A stretch of DNA of 64,000 nt from Hephaestia caeni (GTDB lineage: Bacteria; Pseudomonadota; Alphaproteobacteria; Sphingomonadales; Sphingomonadaceae), in the NCBI RefSeq assembly GCF_003550065.1, contig NZ_QXDC01000002.1:310001-374000 (forward strand). The letters are read 5' to 3'. A model generated the notes under the pieces. That model was given only the letters and a program-made list of their open reading frames with translations. It was not told the origin of the DNA and made no database searches. Position 1 is the stretch's first letter. Each line of letters begins with the position of its first letter. Below are positions 38,467-51,237 of the stretch, in pieces. The translations under genes were made by a program, and so were the position numbers.

Positions 38467-41428
38467 TCGGGCCAGGCCCGCACTGTTCACGATTCCCGCG
38501 CACCGGGCGTTCGCCGATGCGCTTGCCGCCGGGCTGATCCGTCGTTTCGGCAAGGACCGGATGGCGCTGGCGCGCGGGCTGGTGCTGCTGCCGAGCAATC
38601 GCGCGCAACGGAGCGTGCGCGACGCCTTCGTGCGGGCGAGCGGCGGGGCACTGCTGTTGCCGCGGCTGGTCGCGATCGGTGATCCCGAACTCGACGAGGC
38701 GGCGGGAGCGGCGCTCGATCCGGTTGATGACGCCGAGCCGATCCCGCCCGCGGTCGCGCCGATCGAGCGGCGGATGATCCTCGCGCGGCTGGTCGAGGAG
38801 GAGCGCGCGAAGGCCGGACAGCCGATCGACGCCGCCGAAGCGGTACGGCTGGCGGGGGAACTGGCGCGAACGCTCGATCAGTTGCTGGTCGAGGATGTCG
38901 CGCCCACGCGGCTGCGTGATCTGGCGATGGCGGAAGAATTGTCGTCGCATTGGCAGCGGTCGCTCGATTTGTTCCGCATCGTGCTCGATCGCTGGCCTGA
39001 GGAATTGCACCGGCTGGGGCGGATCGATCTTGCCGAGCGGCGGACGCGGCTGATGGCGCGGCTGGCGACGCGTTGGCGCGCGGCACCGCCTGCCGGCTTC
39101 GTCTGCGCGGCGGGGGTGACGACGGCCTCGCCCTCGATCGCGCGGCTGCTGCGCTGCGTTGCCGAACTGCCGCAGGGGCTGGTGGTGCTGCCGGGTCTCG
39201 GCATCGATATGCCCGAGGCCGAATGGCAGGCGCTCGGGCCACACGAACCCGATCCCGTCACCGGGCGCCGCGCGCGCTCGATCGAGACCCACCCGCAATT
39301 CCAGTTGAAGCTTCTGCTCGATCGGATGGGGATCAACCGCGGCGAGGTCGAGACATGGCGCGAGGGCGGGGGGCATGATGCCGGCGCGATCCGGGGTCGG
39401 GCGGTCGCCAATGCGCTCGCGCCCGCCGATTTCACCGGCAAATGGACCGGGCTGGCGGGCGCCGACCGGCGGCTTACCGACGTCACCGCGGTTGAACTCG
39501 TGACGCCCGCCGAGGAAGCCCAGGCGATCGCGCTGGCATTGCGCCAGGCGCTGGAGGAACCCGGCAAGACCGCCGCGCTGGTGACGCCCGATCGCGCGCT
39601 GGCGCGGCGCGTGGCGGCGCATTGCGCGCGCTGGAACATCGCGATCGACGATTCGGCGGGACGGCCGCTGTCGATCCTGCCGCCGGGAACGCTGCTGATC
39701 GCGCTTGCCGAGGCCGCCGCGCAGCATTTCGCGCCGGTGGCGCTGCTCGCGTTGCTCAAGCATCCGCTGGTGCGCTTCGGCCCCGATCGGATCGGCTGGC
39801 TCGATGGCGCGCGGGCGCTCGATCTCGCGCTGCGCGGGCCGCGTCCGGCGCCCGGCCTCGACGGGATCGACGCGCATCTCGCCGAGGGCGACGAGCGTAC
39901 CCGCGTGGTTCGGGCGCGTGCGCGCGAATGGTGGCGCGACGCGCGGCCGCTGCTGGAGCCGATCGGGGCGGTGTTCGACGATGGCGTGCAATCGCTTGGT
40001 GCGTTGCTCGCGGCGCTGCGCGAGGCGTCGATCGCGCTCTGCGGCGATGCCTTGTGGGCCGGCCCGGCGGGACGGGCGCTGGCCGAATGGTTCGCCGAAC
40101 TCGAAGCACGCGCAGCGCTGGGGCCGCCCGCAATCGCGCCCGAGAGCCTTGCGCCGCTGGTGCGGACGCTGCTCGATGAGACCGCGGTGCGGCCGCCGCA
40201 GGGCGGGCATCCCCGGCTCGCGATCTATGGGCTGATCGAGGCACGATTGCAGACCGCCGACCTGATGGTTCTCGGCGGGCTCAACGAAGGAATCTGGCCG
40301 GGCCAGCCCGCGCCCGACCCGTGGCTGGCGCCGCGTATCCGCGCCGAACTGGGGCTGCCGGGGCTCGACCGGCGGGTCGGGCTCGCCGCGCACGATCTGG
40401 CCGAGGCGCTGGGCGCCCCGCAAGTGCTGCTGACGCGCGCGCGCCGCGATGCACGGTCGCCGGCGATCCCCTCGCGTTTCTGGCTGCGGTTGGAAGCAAT
40501 GGCGGGCGAGCTGGTACGCGCGCCCGGGCTCGAGGTCTGGGCGCGCGCGCTCGACGATCCGGGCGAGCACGCGCCCGAGGCCCGCCCCGAGCCCGTGCCG
40601 CCGCCGGCGCTGCGCCCGACGATGATCTCGGTGACCGAGGTCGATCGGTTGAAGGCGGACCCTTACGCCTTTTACGCGCGGCGCGTGCTGCGGCTGATGC
40701 CACTCGATGCGGTCGATGCCGATCCCAGCGCGGCATGGCGCGGGACGGCGGTACACCGCATCCTCGAAATCTGGACGCGCGAGGACGATTGCCGCGTCGA
40801 TGCGCTGCGCCCGCGTGCGTTGACGATGATGCACGACGCGCGCACGCACCCGATGCTGCGCGCGTTGTGGTGGCCGCGGCTCGATGAGGCGATCGGGTGG
40901 ATCGGGCAGGCGATGGCCGCGCAGGCCGATGAGGGCAGACGCGTGCTCGCCGCTGAACTGCGCGGCAAGATCGACCTTGCCGGGGTGACGTTGAACGGCA
41001 CCGCCGATCGGATCGATCGGCTCGGCAGCGGCGGGATCGGGATCGTCGACTACAAGACCGGCAAGCCGCCCTCGGCCGCAGCGGTGCGCGCGGGGTTTTC
41101 GATGCAGCTCGGGCTGCTCGGGCTGATCGCCGAGCGTGGTGGTTTTGCCGATATCGTCGGCACTGCCGAGGCGTTCGAATATTGGTCGATCAGCAAGCGC
41201 GGCGGGCAATTCGGCTATATCGCCACGCCGGTCGATCCGGCGGGCAAGCGCGATCGCATCCCGACCGCCGATTTCACCAGCATCGCCGCGCACCATTTCA
41301 CCGAGGCGGCGCGCGACTGGTTGACGGGCACGCGCGGCTTCACCGCCAAACTCGTCCCCGAATACGCGCCTTACGCCGAATACGACCAGTTGATGCGCCG
41401 CGACGAATGGTATGGCCGTGAGCGCTGA
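38459..41428 (+). CDS. addB: double-strand-break repair protein AddB
   Basis: A 989-aa subunit of the alphaproteobacterial AddAB helicase-nuclease that resects DNA ends for RecA. The N-terminal inactivated helicase-like region begins with LFTIPAHRAFADALAAGLI and LVLLPSNRAQRSVRDAFVR, and MVLGGLNEGIWPGQPAPDPWL marks the conserved middle. The C-terminal PD-(D/E)XK nuclease domain is recognised by ADRIDRLGSGGIGIVDYKTGKPP with catalytic Asp and Lys and downstream SMQLGLLGLIA. Overlaps murU by 8 bases and addA by 17 bases. Confidence 0.95.
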   Translation: MADRARPALFTIPAHRAFADALAAGLIRRFGKDRMALARGLVLLPSNRAQRSVRDAFVRASGGALLLPRLVAIGDPELDEAAGAALDPVDDAEPIPPAVAPIERRMILARLVEEERAKAGQPIDAAEAVRLAGELARTLDQLLVEDVAPTRLRDLAMAEELSSHWQRSLDLFRIVLDRWPEELHRLGRIDLAERRTRLMARLATRWRAAPPAGFVCAAGVTTASPSIARLLRCVAELPQGLVVLPGLGIDMPEAEWQALGPHEPDPVTGRRARSIETHPQFQLKLLLDRMGINRGEVETWREGGGHDAGAIRGRAVANALAPADFTGKWTGLAGADRRLTDVTAVELVTPAEEAQAIALALRQALEEPGKTAALVTPDRALARRVAAHCARWNIAIDDSAGRPLSILPPGTLLIALAEAAAQHFAPVALLALLKHPLVRFGPDRIGWLDGARALDLALRGPRPAPGLDGIDAHLAEGDERTRVVRARAREWWRDARPLLEPIGAVFDDGVQSLGALLAALREASIALCGDALWAGPAGRALAEWFAELEARAALGPPAIAPESLAPLVRTLLDETAVRPPQGGHPRLAIYGLIEARLQTADLMVLGGLNEGIWPGQPAPDPWLAPRIRAELGLPGLDRRVGLAAHDLAEALGAPQVLLTRARRDARSPAIPSRFWLRLEAMAGELVRAPGLEVWARALDDPGEHAPEARPEPVPPPALRPTMISVTEVDRLKADPYAFYARRVLRLMPLDAVDADPSAAWRGTAVHRILEIWTREDDCRVDALRPRALTMMHDARTHPMLRALWWPRLDEAIGWIGQAMAAQADEGRRVLAAELRGKIDLAGVTLNGTADRIDRLGSGGIGIVDYKTGKPPSAAAVRAGFSMQLGLLGLIAERGGFADIVGTAEAFEYWSISKRGGQFGYIATPVDPAGKRDRIPTADFTSIAAHHFTEAARDWLTGTRGFTAKLVPEYAPYAEYDQLMRRDEWYGRER

Positions 41429-44400
41429 CGGCATCCGCACCTTGCCCCGTCTGCTGGGCAGCCAGGCGCGCGCGAGTGCGCCCGACGCGCACGTGTGGCT
41501 GTCGGCCTCCGCAGGGACGGGCAAGACGCAGGTGCTAGCGGCGCGCGTCTATCGGCTGTTGTTGCGCGGGGTCGATCCGGGGGCGATCCTGTGCCTCACC
41601 TTCACCAAGGCAGGCGCCGCCGAGATGGCGGGGCGGATCAGCGCGCGGCTCGCGGCGTGGGTGCGAATGCCCGAGCGGCAGGTGAAGGACGACCTTGCGG
41701 CGCTGGGCGAGAACCCGCTCGACCGCGATTTGATCGCGCGCGCGCGCACCTTGTTCGCCAAGGTTCTCGATGCGCCGGGCGGCGGCATTCGCATCCAGAC
41801 GATCCACGGCTTCGCGCAGAGCCTGCTTTCGGCCTTCCCGATCGAGGCGGGGCTGGTGCCCGGCTTTCGCCCGCTCGAGGCGCGCGAGGAAGCGGTGCTC
41901 GCGCGCGAGGCGCTGGCCGAGATGCTGGTCGATGCCGAGCGCGAGGGGCGCGGACAGGTGATCGACACGATCGGGGCGCTCAGTTTGAGGCTTGGAGAGG
42001 GTGGGGCCGAGGGGTTCCTCACCGCTTGCGCCCATGCGCGTGCCGGGTTGTCGACGCTGCCCAACGGCGGGATCGCGCCGTTCGTGCGGCGTGCGCTCGA
42101 TCTGCCCGCCGGTAATATCGAGGCGGTGCTGGCGGCGGCGTGCGGCGACGATGCGTTCGATCTCGCATCGCTGGCAACGGTGGCCGCGATGAACGCCGCG
42201 TGGGGGACCAAGAACGGGCTTGCACGTGCCGATATCATCGCGGCGTGGCGCGGGCGATCGGTGGAGGATCGCGCGGCGACGCTCGGCGAGTTGCACCTCG
42301 TTTGGGCCAAGGCCGACGGCGAGATCCGCTCGTTCGGCAAGGGGCAGGCGCCGCAGGAGGAGGGCTATGCCGAGGCGGCGAGCCGGCTGCATGAAGTCTG
42401 TGCCGAGTTGATCTCGATGCGGGCGCGTGCGGCCTATGCCGATCTGCTCGCCGCCGGGCTGGAGGTGGGGCGGGATTATGCCGACCGCTATGCGCTTGCC
42501 AAGCGCCGCGCGGGGGCGGTCGATTTCGACGATCTGATCGGCCGCGCGGTCGCGCTGCTCGAACAGCCGGGGATGGGTGAGTGGGTGCGCTACAAACTCG
42601 ACCAGTTGACCGAACATATCCTGATCGACGAAGCGCAGGATACCAACCTCGCGCAATGGACGATCATCGCGAGGCTCGCCGAGGAATTCTTCGCGGGCGA
42701 GGGCGCGCACGGCGATCGGGCGCGCACGTTATTCACCGTCGGCGACTTCAAACAGGCGATCTTCGGCTTCCAGGGCACCGATCCGCTCAATTTCGCGTGG
42801 GCGGGGCGGCATTTCAAAGCATTGGCCGATGCGGCGTTCGATCCGCTGGCGGGCGATGGTGTGCCGTTCGAGCGGCTGTCGCTGACGCAATCGTTTCGAT
42901 CGACTCGCCCAGTGCTCGAATTCGTCGATGCCGCGATCGACGCGGTGGGGGCGGCGGCACTGGGTGAGATCGGCGAGATCGAAACCCATGCCAGCGAAGT
43001 GCCCGGGCCGGGGCGCGTCACCTTGTGGCCCCCCGTCAGCGACGATTCCGGCGACGCGGACGAGGACGAAGAAGGCTGGGTGGGCGATGCCACGCGCGCA
43101 CTGGCGGGCAAGATCGCGCGCAGCGTGCGCGAGATGATCGACGACGGCACGCTCGCGAGCAAGGGGCGACCGATCCGGCCCGAGGACGTGATGATCCTCG
43201 TCAAGCGGCGCGGCGAACTGGCGTCGCTGCTGGTCGCGCGGCTCTATGCCGAGGGCGTGCCGGTGGCAGGCGTCGATCGGCTGCGGCTCAATGCGCCGCT
43301 GGCGGTGCAGGATCTGCTCGCCGCGGTGCGCTTCGCGCTCCAGCCCGAGGACGATCTGGCGCTCGCAAGCCTGCTGGTGTCGCCGCTGATCGGCTGGAGT
43401 CAGGACGAATTGATGCACGCCGCCGCGCCGCGCCCGGCGCGGATGCCGTTATGGCGTCATTTGCGTGCGACGCAGCCGGCGGAGCGGCTCGCGCCGCTTG
43501 AGGCGATGCTCAACCGTGCCGATATCGCCACGCCGTACCAGTTTCTCGAGGAACTGCTCACCGGGCCGCTCGACGGGCGGCGCAAGCTGATCCGGCGGCT
43601 GGGGCAGGAAGCGTGCGACCCGATCGAGGAACTGCTCGGCGCGGCGCTCGATTTCGAGACGCTGTCGGCGCCGTCGCTTCAGCTTTTCCTCGACTGGTTC
43701 GATCGCGGCGACGTCGAGATCGTGCGCGACCCGTCGGCGCCGCTCGATGCGGTGCGGGTGATGACCGTCCACGGTGCCAAGGGATTGCAGGCGCCGGTGG
43801 TGATCCTTGCCGATGCGACCGCTGATCCGGCCTCGGCGCGGCGCGATATCCTCAACTGGAAGCCGGGGGATGCGCGCGATGCGATCCCGATCTTCCGTCC
43901 ACGCACGGCCGAACGCGGAGGTGAGATCGCGGACCTCGCCGAGCGGGCCGAGGCGCGCGAGTTGGAGGAACATTGGCGGCTGTTCTACGTCGCGGCGACG
44001 CGCGCTGAGGAACAGCTTGTTATTGCCGGCGCGTTAGGGCCGCGCGCGAAGGGGGTACCGCCCGAAGCGAGCTGGTATGCCGCCGCCGACCGCGCCTTGA
44101 CCACGCTGGGCGTGCCGGTGGCGGAAGGCGAGGCGCGCGGGTTCGAGGGACTGGTGCCGCAGCCGCCGGTCGCCGCCAAGGCCAGTGAGGCGCTGAGGGC
44201 CGCCGCGCAGCCGGATCTTCCCGATTGGGCACGGCGTGCGGCGCCGGTGGAGGCGCGGCCGCCGCGCCCGCTCGCGCCGTCGGCCTTGGGCGAGGACGAT
44301 GTCGCTGATCCGCCGCCCGGCCCGGCGATGCGCGCTGCCGCCGAGCGCGGGCGGCTGATTCATGCGCTGTTCGAGCGCTTGCCGCCGGTGCCCGCACCGA

Positions 44401-44870
44401 ACCGCGCGATAGCGGCCGATCGCTGGCTGCGCGAGGTGGGGCAGATATCCGACTCCGGCGAACGCGATGCGTTGGCGGCGACGGTGCTGGCGGTACTCGA
44501 CGATCCGCGCTTCGCCGCGCTGTTCGGGCCGGATGCGCTGGCCGAGGCCCCGGTGACCGCGGTGATCGGCGACGGGTTGGTGGTCGCGGGGACGATCGAC
44601 CGGCTGCTCGTCACCGACGACGCGGTCGAATTGATCGACTTCAAGACCGGGCGGCGCGTGCCGGCAACGATCGATGACGTGCCGGTTTACCACTTGCGCC
44701 AGATGGCGGCCTATGCCGAGGCGCTGCGCGTGATCTTTCCCGATCGCCGGATCGGCGCGACCTTGCTCTACACCACAGGGCCGGCATCTTTCACGCTTCC
44801 CGACGCGCTGCTGGCCCGCCACAAGCCGGGCTTGACGGCAGCGCAACAAAGCTTCGCATCGGGCGCTTGA
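41412..44870 (+). CDS. addA: double-strand-break repair helicase AddA
   Basis: A 1152-aa UvrD-like helicase with a C-terminal RecB-type nuclease. Walker A is [23 protein letters not shown] (30-52), then [29 protein letters not shown] (Walker B), [54 protein letters not shown] and [17 protein letters not shown]. Nuclease motif [27 protein letters not shown] lies near the C-terminus. With AddB it processes double-strand breaks. GTG at 41418 is an alternative start. The thioredoxin gene follows after about 47 bases. Confidence 0.96.
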   Translation: MAVSADGIRTLPRLLGSQARASAPDAHVWLSASAGTGKTQVLAARVYRLLLRGVDPGAILCLTFTKAGAAEMAGRISARLAAWVRMPERQVKDDLAALGENPLDRDLIARARTLFAKVLDAPGGGIRIQTIHGFAQSLLSAFPIEAGLVPGFRPLEAREEAVLAREALAEMLVDAEREGRGQVIDTIGALSLRLGEGGAEGFLTACAHARAGLSTLPNGGIAPFVRRALDLPAGNIEAVLAAACGDDAFDLASLATVAAMNAAWGTKNGLARADIIAAWRGRSVEDRAATLGELHLVWAKADGEIRSFGKGQAPQEEGYAEAASRLHEVCAELISMRARAAYADLLAAGLEVGRDYADRYALAKRRAGAVDFDDLIGRAVALLEQPGMGEWVRYKLDQLTEHILIDEAQDTNLAQWTIIARLAEEFFAGEGAHGDRARTLFTVGDFKQAIFGFQGTDPLNFAWAGRHFKALADAAFDPLAGDGVPFERLSLTQSFRSTRPVLEFVDAAIDAVGAAALGEIGEIETHASEVPGPGRVTLWPPVSDDSGDADEDEEGWVGDATRALAGKIARSVREMIDDGTLASKGRPIRPEDVMILVKRRGELASLLVARLYAEGVPVAGVDRLRLNAPLAVQDLLAAVRFALQPEDDLALASLLVSPLIGWSQDELMHAAAPRPARMPLWRHLRATQPAERLAPLEAMLNRADIATPYQFLEELLTGPLDGRRKLIRRLGQEACDPIEELLGAALDFETLSAPSLQLFLDWFDRGDVEIVRDPSAPLDAVRVMTVHGAKGLQAPVVILADATADPASARRDILNWKPGDARDAIPIFRPRTAERGGEIADLAERAEARELEEHWRLFYVAATRAEEQLVIAGALGPRAKGVPPEASWYAAADRALTTLGVPVAEGEARGFEGLVPQPPVAAKASEALRAAAQPDLPDWARRAAPVEARPPRPLAPSALGEDDVADPPPGPAMRAAAERGRLIHALFERLPPVPAPNRAIAADRWLREVGQISDSGERDALAATVLAVLDDPRFAALFGPDALAEAPVTAVIGDGLVVAGTIDRLLVTDDAVELIDFKTGRRVPATIDDVPVYHLRQMAAYAEALRVIFPDRRIGATLLYTTGPASFTLPDALLARHKPGLTAAQQSFASGA

Positions 44871-44917
44871 GCAACCGCTTCCGCCTGCCTACCTTAGTTT
44901 TCAAAGGAGACGCCCTC

Positions 44918-45241
44918 ATGGCCACCAAACAGATCACCGATTCGAGCTTCGAAAGCGACGTCCTCAAGGCCGATGGCCCCGTATTGGTCGATTTCTGGGC
45001 CGAATGGTGCGGGCCGTGCAAGATGATCGGGCCGAGCCTCGAGGAGATTTCGGACGAACTCGGTGAGAAGGTGACGATCGCCAAGCTCAACATCGACGAC
45101 AATCCCGATGCCCCCGGCCGCTACGGCGTGCGCGGCATCCCGACGATGATCCTGTTCAAGGGCGGCGCGCCCGCCGCGACCAAGGTCGGCGCCGAGCCCA
45201 AGGGCCGGATCAAGGCGTGGCTCGAAAACGAACTCGCGTAA
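44918..45241 (+). CDS. trxA: thioredoxin 1
   Basis: A 107-aa cytoplasmic dithiol oxidoreductase. It has the active site [19 protein letters not shown] (Cys31, Cys34), the cis-Pro in [12 protein letters not shown], and the usual length. ATG at 44918 is preceded by AAAGGAGA; the frame extends into the addA end but without conservation. Its position directly downstream of addA is common in sphingomonads as I recall. Confidence 0.97.
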   Translation: MATKQITDSSFESDVLKADGPVLVDFWAEWCGPCKMIGPSLEEISDELGEKVTIAKLNIDDNPDAPGRYGVRGIPTMILFKGGAPAATKVGAEPKGRIKAWLENELA

Positions 45242-45252
45242 GCCATAAGACC

Positions 45253-45315
45253 GTCATGCCGGCGGAGGCCGGCATCTCTTCGTGGCGGGGACCCCAGCCT
45301 TCGCTGGGGTGACGG
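45253..45315. repeat. REPIN-like paired-palindrome repeat, copy 3 (short variant)
   Basis: Left hairpin GTCATGCCGGCGGAGGCCGG(CATC) and right hairpin ACCCCAGCCTTCGCTGGGGT(GACGG). The hairpin loops differ from the other copies, but the outer GTCATGCCGG / CTGGGGTGACGG ends and the two-hairpin plan are shared. The position 11 bases after trxA suggests it may double as a terminator. Confidence 0.75.
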
Positions 45316-45363
45316 GTTTACTTACTAGAGCCTGATGACTTTACGTCGAGCCGCATCTTAAAA

Positions 45364-45451
45364 CCCGTTCGTGCTGAGCCTGTCGAAGCACCGTTCTATT
45401 CTTTGGCCTGTCAAAAGGAGAACGGCCCTTCGACAAGCTCAGGGCGAACGG
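45364..45451. repeat. second repeat family (CTTCGACA type), copy 1
   Basis: An inverted pair: CCGTTCGTGCTGAGCCTGTC(GAAGCACCG) on the left, and a right arm starting CCCTTCGACAAGCTCAGGGC and ending GAACGG. The arms are imperfect reverse complements of each other around a central unique ~30 bp. A second copy is at 60408-60490. Confidence 0.85.
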
Positions 45452-45473
45452 TTCAATGTAACGTCATCCTATT

Positions 45474-46703
45474 CTAGCTCCGGTAATCGGCGTTGATCGA
45501 GATGTAGCCGTGCGTCAGATCGCACGTCCACATCGTCGCGCGGCCGTCGCCGAGGCCCAGATCGACGCCGATGTCGATTTCCTTGCCCTTGAGGTGCGCG
45601 GCGACGGGGGCTTCGTCATAACCCTCGACCGCGAGGCCGTTTTCGGCCACCAGCGTATCGCCAAAGCGGATCGCGAGCTTGTCACGTTCGGCGGGTTCGC
45701 CCGCTTTGCCGACCGCCATGACGACGCGGCCCCAATTGGCGTCCTCGCCCGCGATCGCGGTCTTCACCAGCGGCGAATCGGCGATGCTGCGCGCGATACG
45801 GTGCGCGCTCTTGTCCGAGGTGGCGCCGGTGATCTCGACGGTGACGAACTTGGTCGCGCCTTCGCCGTCGCGCACCACCAGATGCGCAAGCTGGCGGCAC
45901 AGATCGCCGAGCGCGGCGGCGAACGCGTCGGCACCCGGATCGTCGACGTGCGAGAGCGGCGCGTTGCCCGCCTTGCCGGTAGCGAAGGCGAGCACGGTGT
46001 CGCTGGTCGAGGTGTCGCTGTCGACGGTGATGCATGAGAAGCTGGTGCGGTTGGCGGCATTGAGCGCGGCCTGGAGGAAGTCGGGTTCGACCGCGGCATC
46101 GGTGAACACGAAGCCGAGCATCGTCGCCATGTCGGGCGCGATCATCCCCGATCCCTTGACGATTCCGGCGAGTGTCACGGTGCGGCCGTCGACGATCGCG
46201 GTGGCGACGGCCGTCTTGATGAAGGTGTCGGTGGTCATGATCGCCGCCGCCGCATCGTTCCAGCCGCACGGTGCGGCGGTGAAGGCCGCGTCGAGCCCGG
46301 CCTCGGCCTTGTCGATCGGCAGCGGCACGCCGATTACCCCGGTGGAAGCGACGAACACGTCGGAGGGCTTGCACCCAAGATGCGCGGCGGCGCGCGCGGC
46401 GATCGCCTCCACCGCCGCCCGCCCGCGATTGCCGGTGAAGGCGTTCGAATTGCCCGCATTGACGACCAGCGCGCGCGCTTCGCCGAGCGTCAGCGCCGCG
46501 CGGCACCATTCGACTTCGGGCGAGGGGCATTTGCTCTGCGTCAGCACGCCCGCGACGTTGGTGCCGGGTTCGAGCGTCACGAAGGTGAGATCGCACCGAT
46601 CCCACGTCTTGTACCGCGCGCGCGCCACGCGCAGGTCCACGCCCGCGATCGGCGGCAGGTCGGGGAATTGTTGCGGGGCGAGGGGGGAGGGGGTGGTGGG
46701 CAA
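45474..46703 (-). CDS. argJ: bifunctional glutamate N-acetyltransferase / ornithine acetyltransferase ArgJ
   Basis: A 409-aa enzyme of the cyclic arginine pathway, moving the acetyl group from N-acetylornithine to glutamate. It is self-processing: the cleavage motif KGSGMIAPDMATMLGF is present, the nucleophile being Thr194, which becomes the N-terminus of the beta chain. Other signatures are VVNAGNSNAFTGNRG, FVASTGVIGVPLPID and GEDANWGRVVMAVG. The only start in frame before the conserved region is TTG at 46703, with a poor ribosome-binding site, so the exact N-terminus is uncertain. Convergent repeats lie 20-220 bases downstream. Confidence 0.95.
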   Translation of the reverse strand: MPTTPSPLAPQQFPDLPPIAGVDLRVARARYKTWDRCDLTFVTLEPGTNVAGVLTQSKCPSPEVEWCRAALTLGEARALVVNAGNSNAFTGNRGRAAVEAIAARAAAHLGCKPSDVFVASTGVIGVPLPIDKAEAGLDAAFTAAPCGWNDAAAAIMTTDTFIKTAVATAIVDGRTVTLAGIVKGSGMIAPDMATMLGFVFTDAAVEPDFLQAALNAANRTSFSCITVDSDTSTSDTVLAFATGKAGNAPLSHVDDPGADAFAAALGDLCRQLAHLVVRDGEGATKFVTVEITGATSDKSAHRIARSIADSPLVKTAIAGEDANWGRVVMAVGKAGEPAERDKLAIRFGDTLVAENGLAVEGYDEAPVAAHLKGKEIDIGVDLGLGDGRATMWTCDLTHGYISINADYRS

Positions 46704-46825
46704 GAGGAACGGGCCTTTCTCGGCTGGCGATGCGCGCCTGTTAGCGTGTCCGCGCCGCCAGGAAAACAGATGCGTCGATCGCCTGCGCAGGTGACAATGC
46801 GCGTGCGTGGCGATACTTTACCCCC

Positions 46826-47242
46826 ATGATCGTTCGTGTTCTTGTTCGCCGCGCCTCGCTCGCTATCGGGGCCTTGATGCTTGCGTCGTCGGCGCTCGCG
46901 CAATCGACCGCCGATGCGGCCACGCCGTCGCCGATCGGCAACCCTGCCGACTGGTTCCCTGCCGATGCCTATCCGCCGGCGGCGAAGGCGTCGGGTGCCG
47001 AAGGGCGGACGGGGTTTGCGGTCAATGTCGACGCCAAGGGTCGCGTGACCTCATGTTCGATCACCGAATCGAGCGGCACGCCACTGCTCGACAGCACGAC
47101 CTGCGCGCTCGTCGTCATGAACGGCCGCTTCACCCCCGCGCACGATGCCGCGGGCACGGCGGTTGCGGGCGTCTGGAACTCGTCGATGCGCTGGCAGTTG
47201 CAGGTCGCGCCACCGAGCGACGACGATCCCCTGCCGCTCTGA
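46826..47242 (+). CDS. periplasmic TonB C-terminal-domain protein
   Basis: A 138-aa exported protein. The signal peptide is VRRASLAIGALMLASSALAQS (cleavage after ALA about residue 25). The mature part resembles a TonB carboxy-terminal domain: DAYPPAAKASGAEGRTGFAVNVDAKGRVTSCSITESSGTPLLDSTTCALV (in parts), i.e. the PxYPxxA...G.V.....D..G.V..C.I..SSG...LD pattern. No N-terminal anchor or Pro-rich spacer, so it is not a full TonB; probably a stand-alone periplasmic domain with an unknown partner. It is transcribed toward secA and divergent from argJ (about 120 bases between starts). Confidence 0.75.
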   Translation: MIVRVLVRRASLAIGALMLASSALAQSTADAATPSPIGNPADWFPADAYPPAAKASGAEGRTGFAVNVDAKGRVTSCSITESSGTPLLDSTTCALVVMNGRFTPAHDAAGTAVAGVWNSSMRWQLQVAPPSDDDPLPL

Positions 47243-47340
47243 GCGGGATGCGGCCGCGCGATTAGGAGTCGACGGGCGCGGCCGCTGATTCTATGGCCGA
47301 CGCCACCGGGCCGCGCGGCCGCCGATCCGTCAGGAGACAC

Positions 47341-47616
47341 GTGGAACTGTTGCTGATCCTCTATGCGATGCTCGCAGGGCTGACCGGGCTTTCCGGCCAG
47401 GGCCCGGCGCGCGCGCAGGTGACGCTGGGCAGCACGACCACGATCGAGGCGGCACAATCCGGCACTGGGCAGGTGGCGGTCGCTCCCGCTATCCGCGCCG
47501 CTCGCGCACCGGGTGTGACGCAGGCCATTCCCGACGCGCGCCGCATCGCCAGCGCGGTGCCCGTGATCGCCGCCATCGCCTATGCCCGCGTGATCACCGA
47601 GCGCCGGCGCGAATAG
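47341..47616 (+). CDS. small exported or membrane-anchored hypothetical protein
   Basis: A 91-aa protein of unknown function. GTG at 47341 has AGGAGAC 4-10 bases upstream, a much better start than the ATG at 47293. It has an N-terminal hydrophobic stretch (LLLILYAMLAGLTGLSG) likely acting as a signal or anchor ending near ARAQ, an Ala/Gln/Thr-rich middle (TTIEAAQSGTGQVAVAPAIRAAR), a second mildly hydrophobic segment (SAVPVIAAIAYARVI) and a basic tail ERRRE. It lies 98 bases after the TonB-domain gene and 120 bases before secA; no family recognised. Confidence 0.6.
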   Translation: MELLLILYAMLAGLTGLSGQGPARAQVTLGSTTTIEAAQSGTGQVAVAPAIRAARAPGVTQAIPDARRIASAVPVIAAIAYARVITERRRE

Positions 47617-47736
47617 CCCGACGCGTTGCGCGCGCTCGCGCCGCACCCATATCGTCTCCGTTCCGCCGACCGTCGCGCCGCCTGACCGGCGTCTCCCGCG
47701 TATCGGCTCCCGCACGACAACGAACAGGATTCCGCC

Positions 47737-50469
<2,733 letters not shown>

Positions 50470-50491
50470 CGGGGCGACAACGACGGAAACA

Positions 50492-50526
50492 AAAAGCCCG
50501 CCGGGTGATAAACCGGGCGGGCTTTT
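50492..50526. terminator. bidirectional intrinsic terminator between secA and the lipoprotein gene
   Basis: A near-perfect stem AAAAGCCCGCC (50492-50502) / GGCGGGCTTTT (50516-50526) enclosing a further GG/CC pairing and a TGATAAA-containing loop. There is an A run on the left and a T run on the right, so it can stop transcription from both the rightward secA and the leftward gene ending at 50545. Confidence 0.92.
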
Positions 50527-50544
50527 CGTTTTCTTGTGATTGGC

Positions 50545-51117
50545 TTACTTCGGAACCTTGATCGTCGGACCAAGGTTGCTCATCACCTCGTGCGCATCGA
50601 AACCGCGCACATTGTCGCGCGGCGGCGGGCCCTTGCCCATCACGATCTCGGCAACCGCTTCGTAGCGATCGACCGTGCGGACATCGACATCGTTGTAGAA
50701 TGGATCGCCCCAGAACGGATCCCAGCGGCGCCACCCCCAACTGCCGTAGAACCGCCATGACGGCCCCCAGAAACCGTAGGGGCCGGGGCCGAAGGGACGA
50801 TCGACGTAGGTCCGCGTCTTGCGATCGGTGTTGCGATCGACGAGGATGAAGTGATCGAAGCCCTGCTGGACGGTCAGCTCGGCGGCGCGGAACAGCAGGT
50901 AGCGCTCGACCGTCTCGCGTGACGTCAGCGAATTGCCCGAGAAGCTGACCATGTAGCGGTTGCTCTCGATCCGCTGCTCGCTGAAGCCGGTGCGGTTGAA
51001 GCCGTAACCGGTGGCGGGCTGGTACGGCGTGGGGCTGGCGCAACCGGCAAGCACCAACGTGCCAGTGCCGATCGCGGCAAGAAGGCGGCCGCGGGCGCGG
51101 AAACGGTGGAAATTCAT
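50545..51117 (-). CDS. CC0125/CC1285-family lipoprotein
   Basis: A 190-aa lipoprotein. The N-terminus RLLAAIGTGTLVLAGCASPT carries a lipobox (LAGC). The mature domain matches the CC0125/CC1285 pattern: YGFNRTGFSEQRIESNRYMVSFSGNSLTSRETVERYLLFRAAELTVQQGFDHFILVDR (in parts). A Trp/Tyr/Gly/Phe-rich stretch follows (GPGPYGFWGPSWRFYGSWGWRRW), probably surface exposed. ATG at 51117 has GGAGAG upstream; a TTG four codons earlier would lie inside that site. Function of the family is unknown. It is convergent with secA across the terminator. Confidence 0.8.
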   Translation of the reverse strand: MNFHRFRARGRLLAAIGTGTLVLAGCASPTPYQPATGYGFNRTGFSEQRIESNRYMVSFSGNSLTSRETVERYLLFRAAELTVQQGFDHFILVDRNTDRKTRTYVDRPFGPGPYGFWGPSWRFYGSWGWRRWDPFWGDPFYNDVDVRTVDRYEAVAEIVMGKGPPPRDNVRGFDAHEVMSNLGPTIKVPK

Positions 51118-51237
51118 GTTACTCTCCAAAACACTCGACGGGATCGGCGAGCGCTGCCGTTTCCGGCAGAACGAGCCGAATCGCCGTTCCGTTCCGATAG
51201 ACGGAGTCGTAGCGCGAAAGCCGCCGATCGCCCCAGC

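Noticed and set aside
38276..41524. 1082-codon open frame antisense to murU/addB
   Set aside because: Low-complexity Arg/Pro/Gly/Gln composition and no motif; addB on the other strand is clear.
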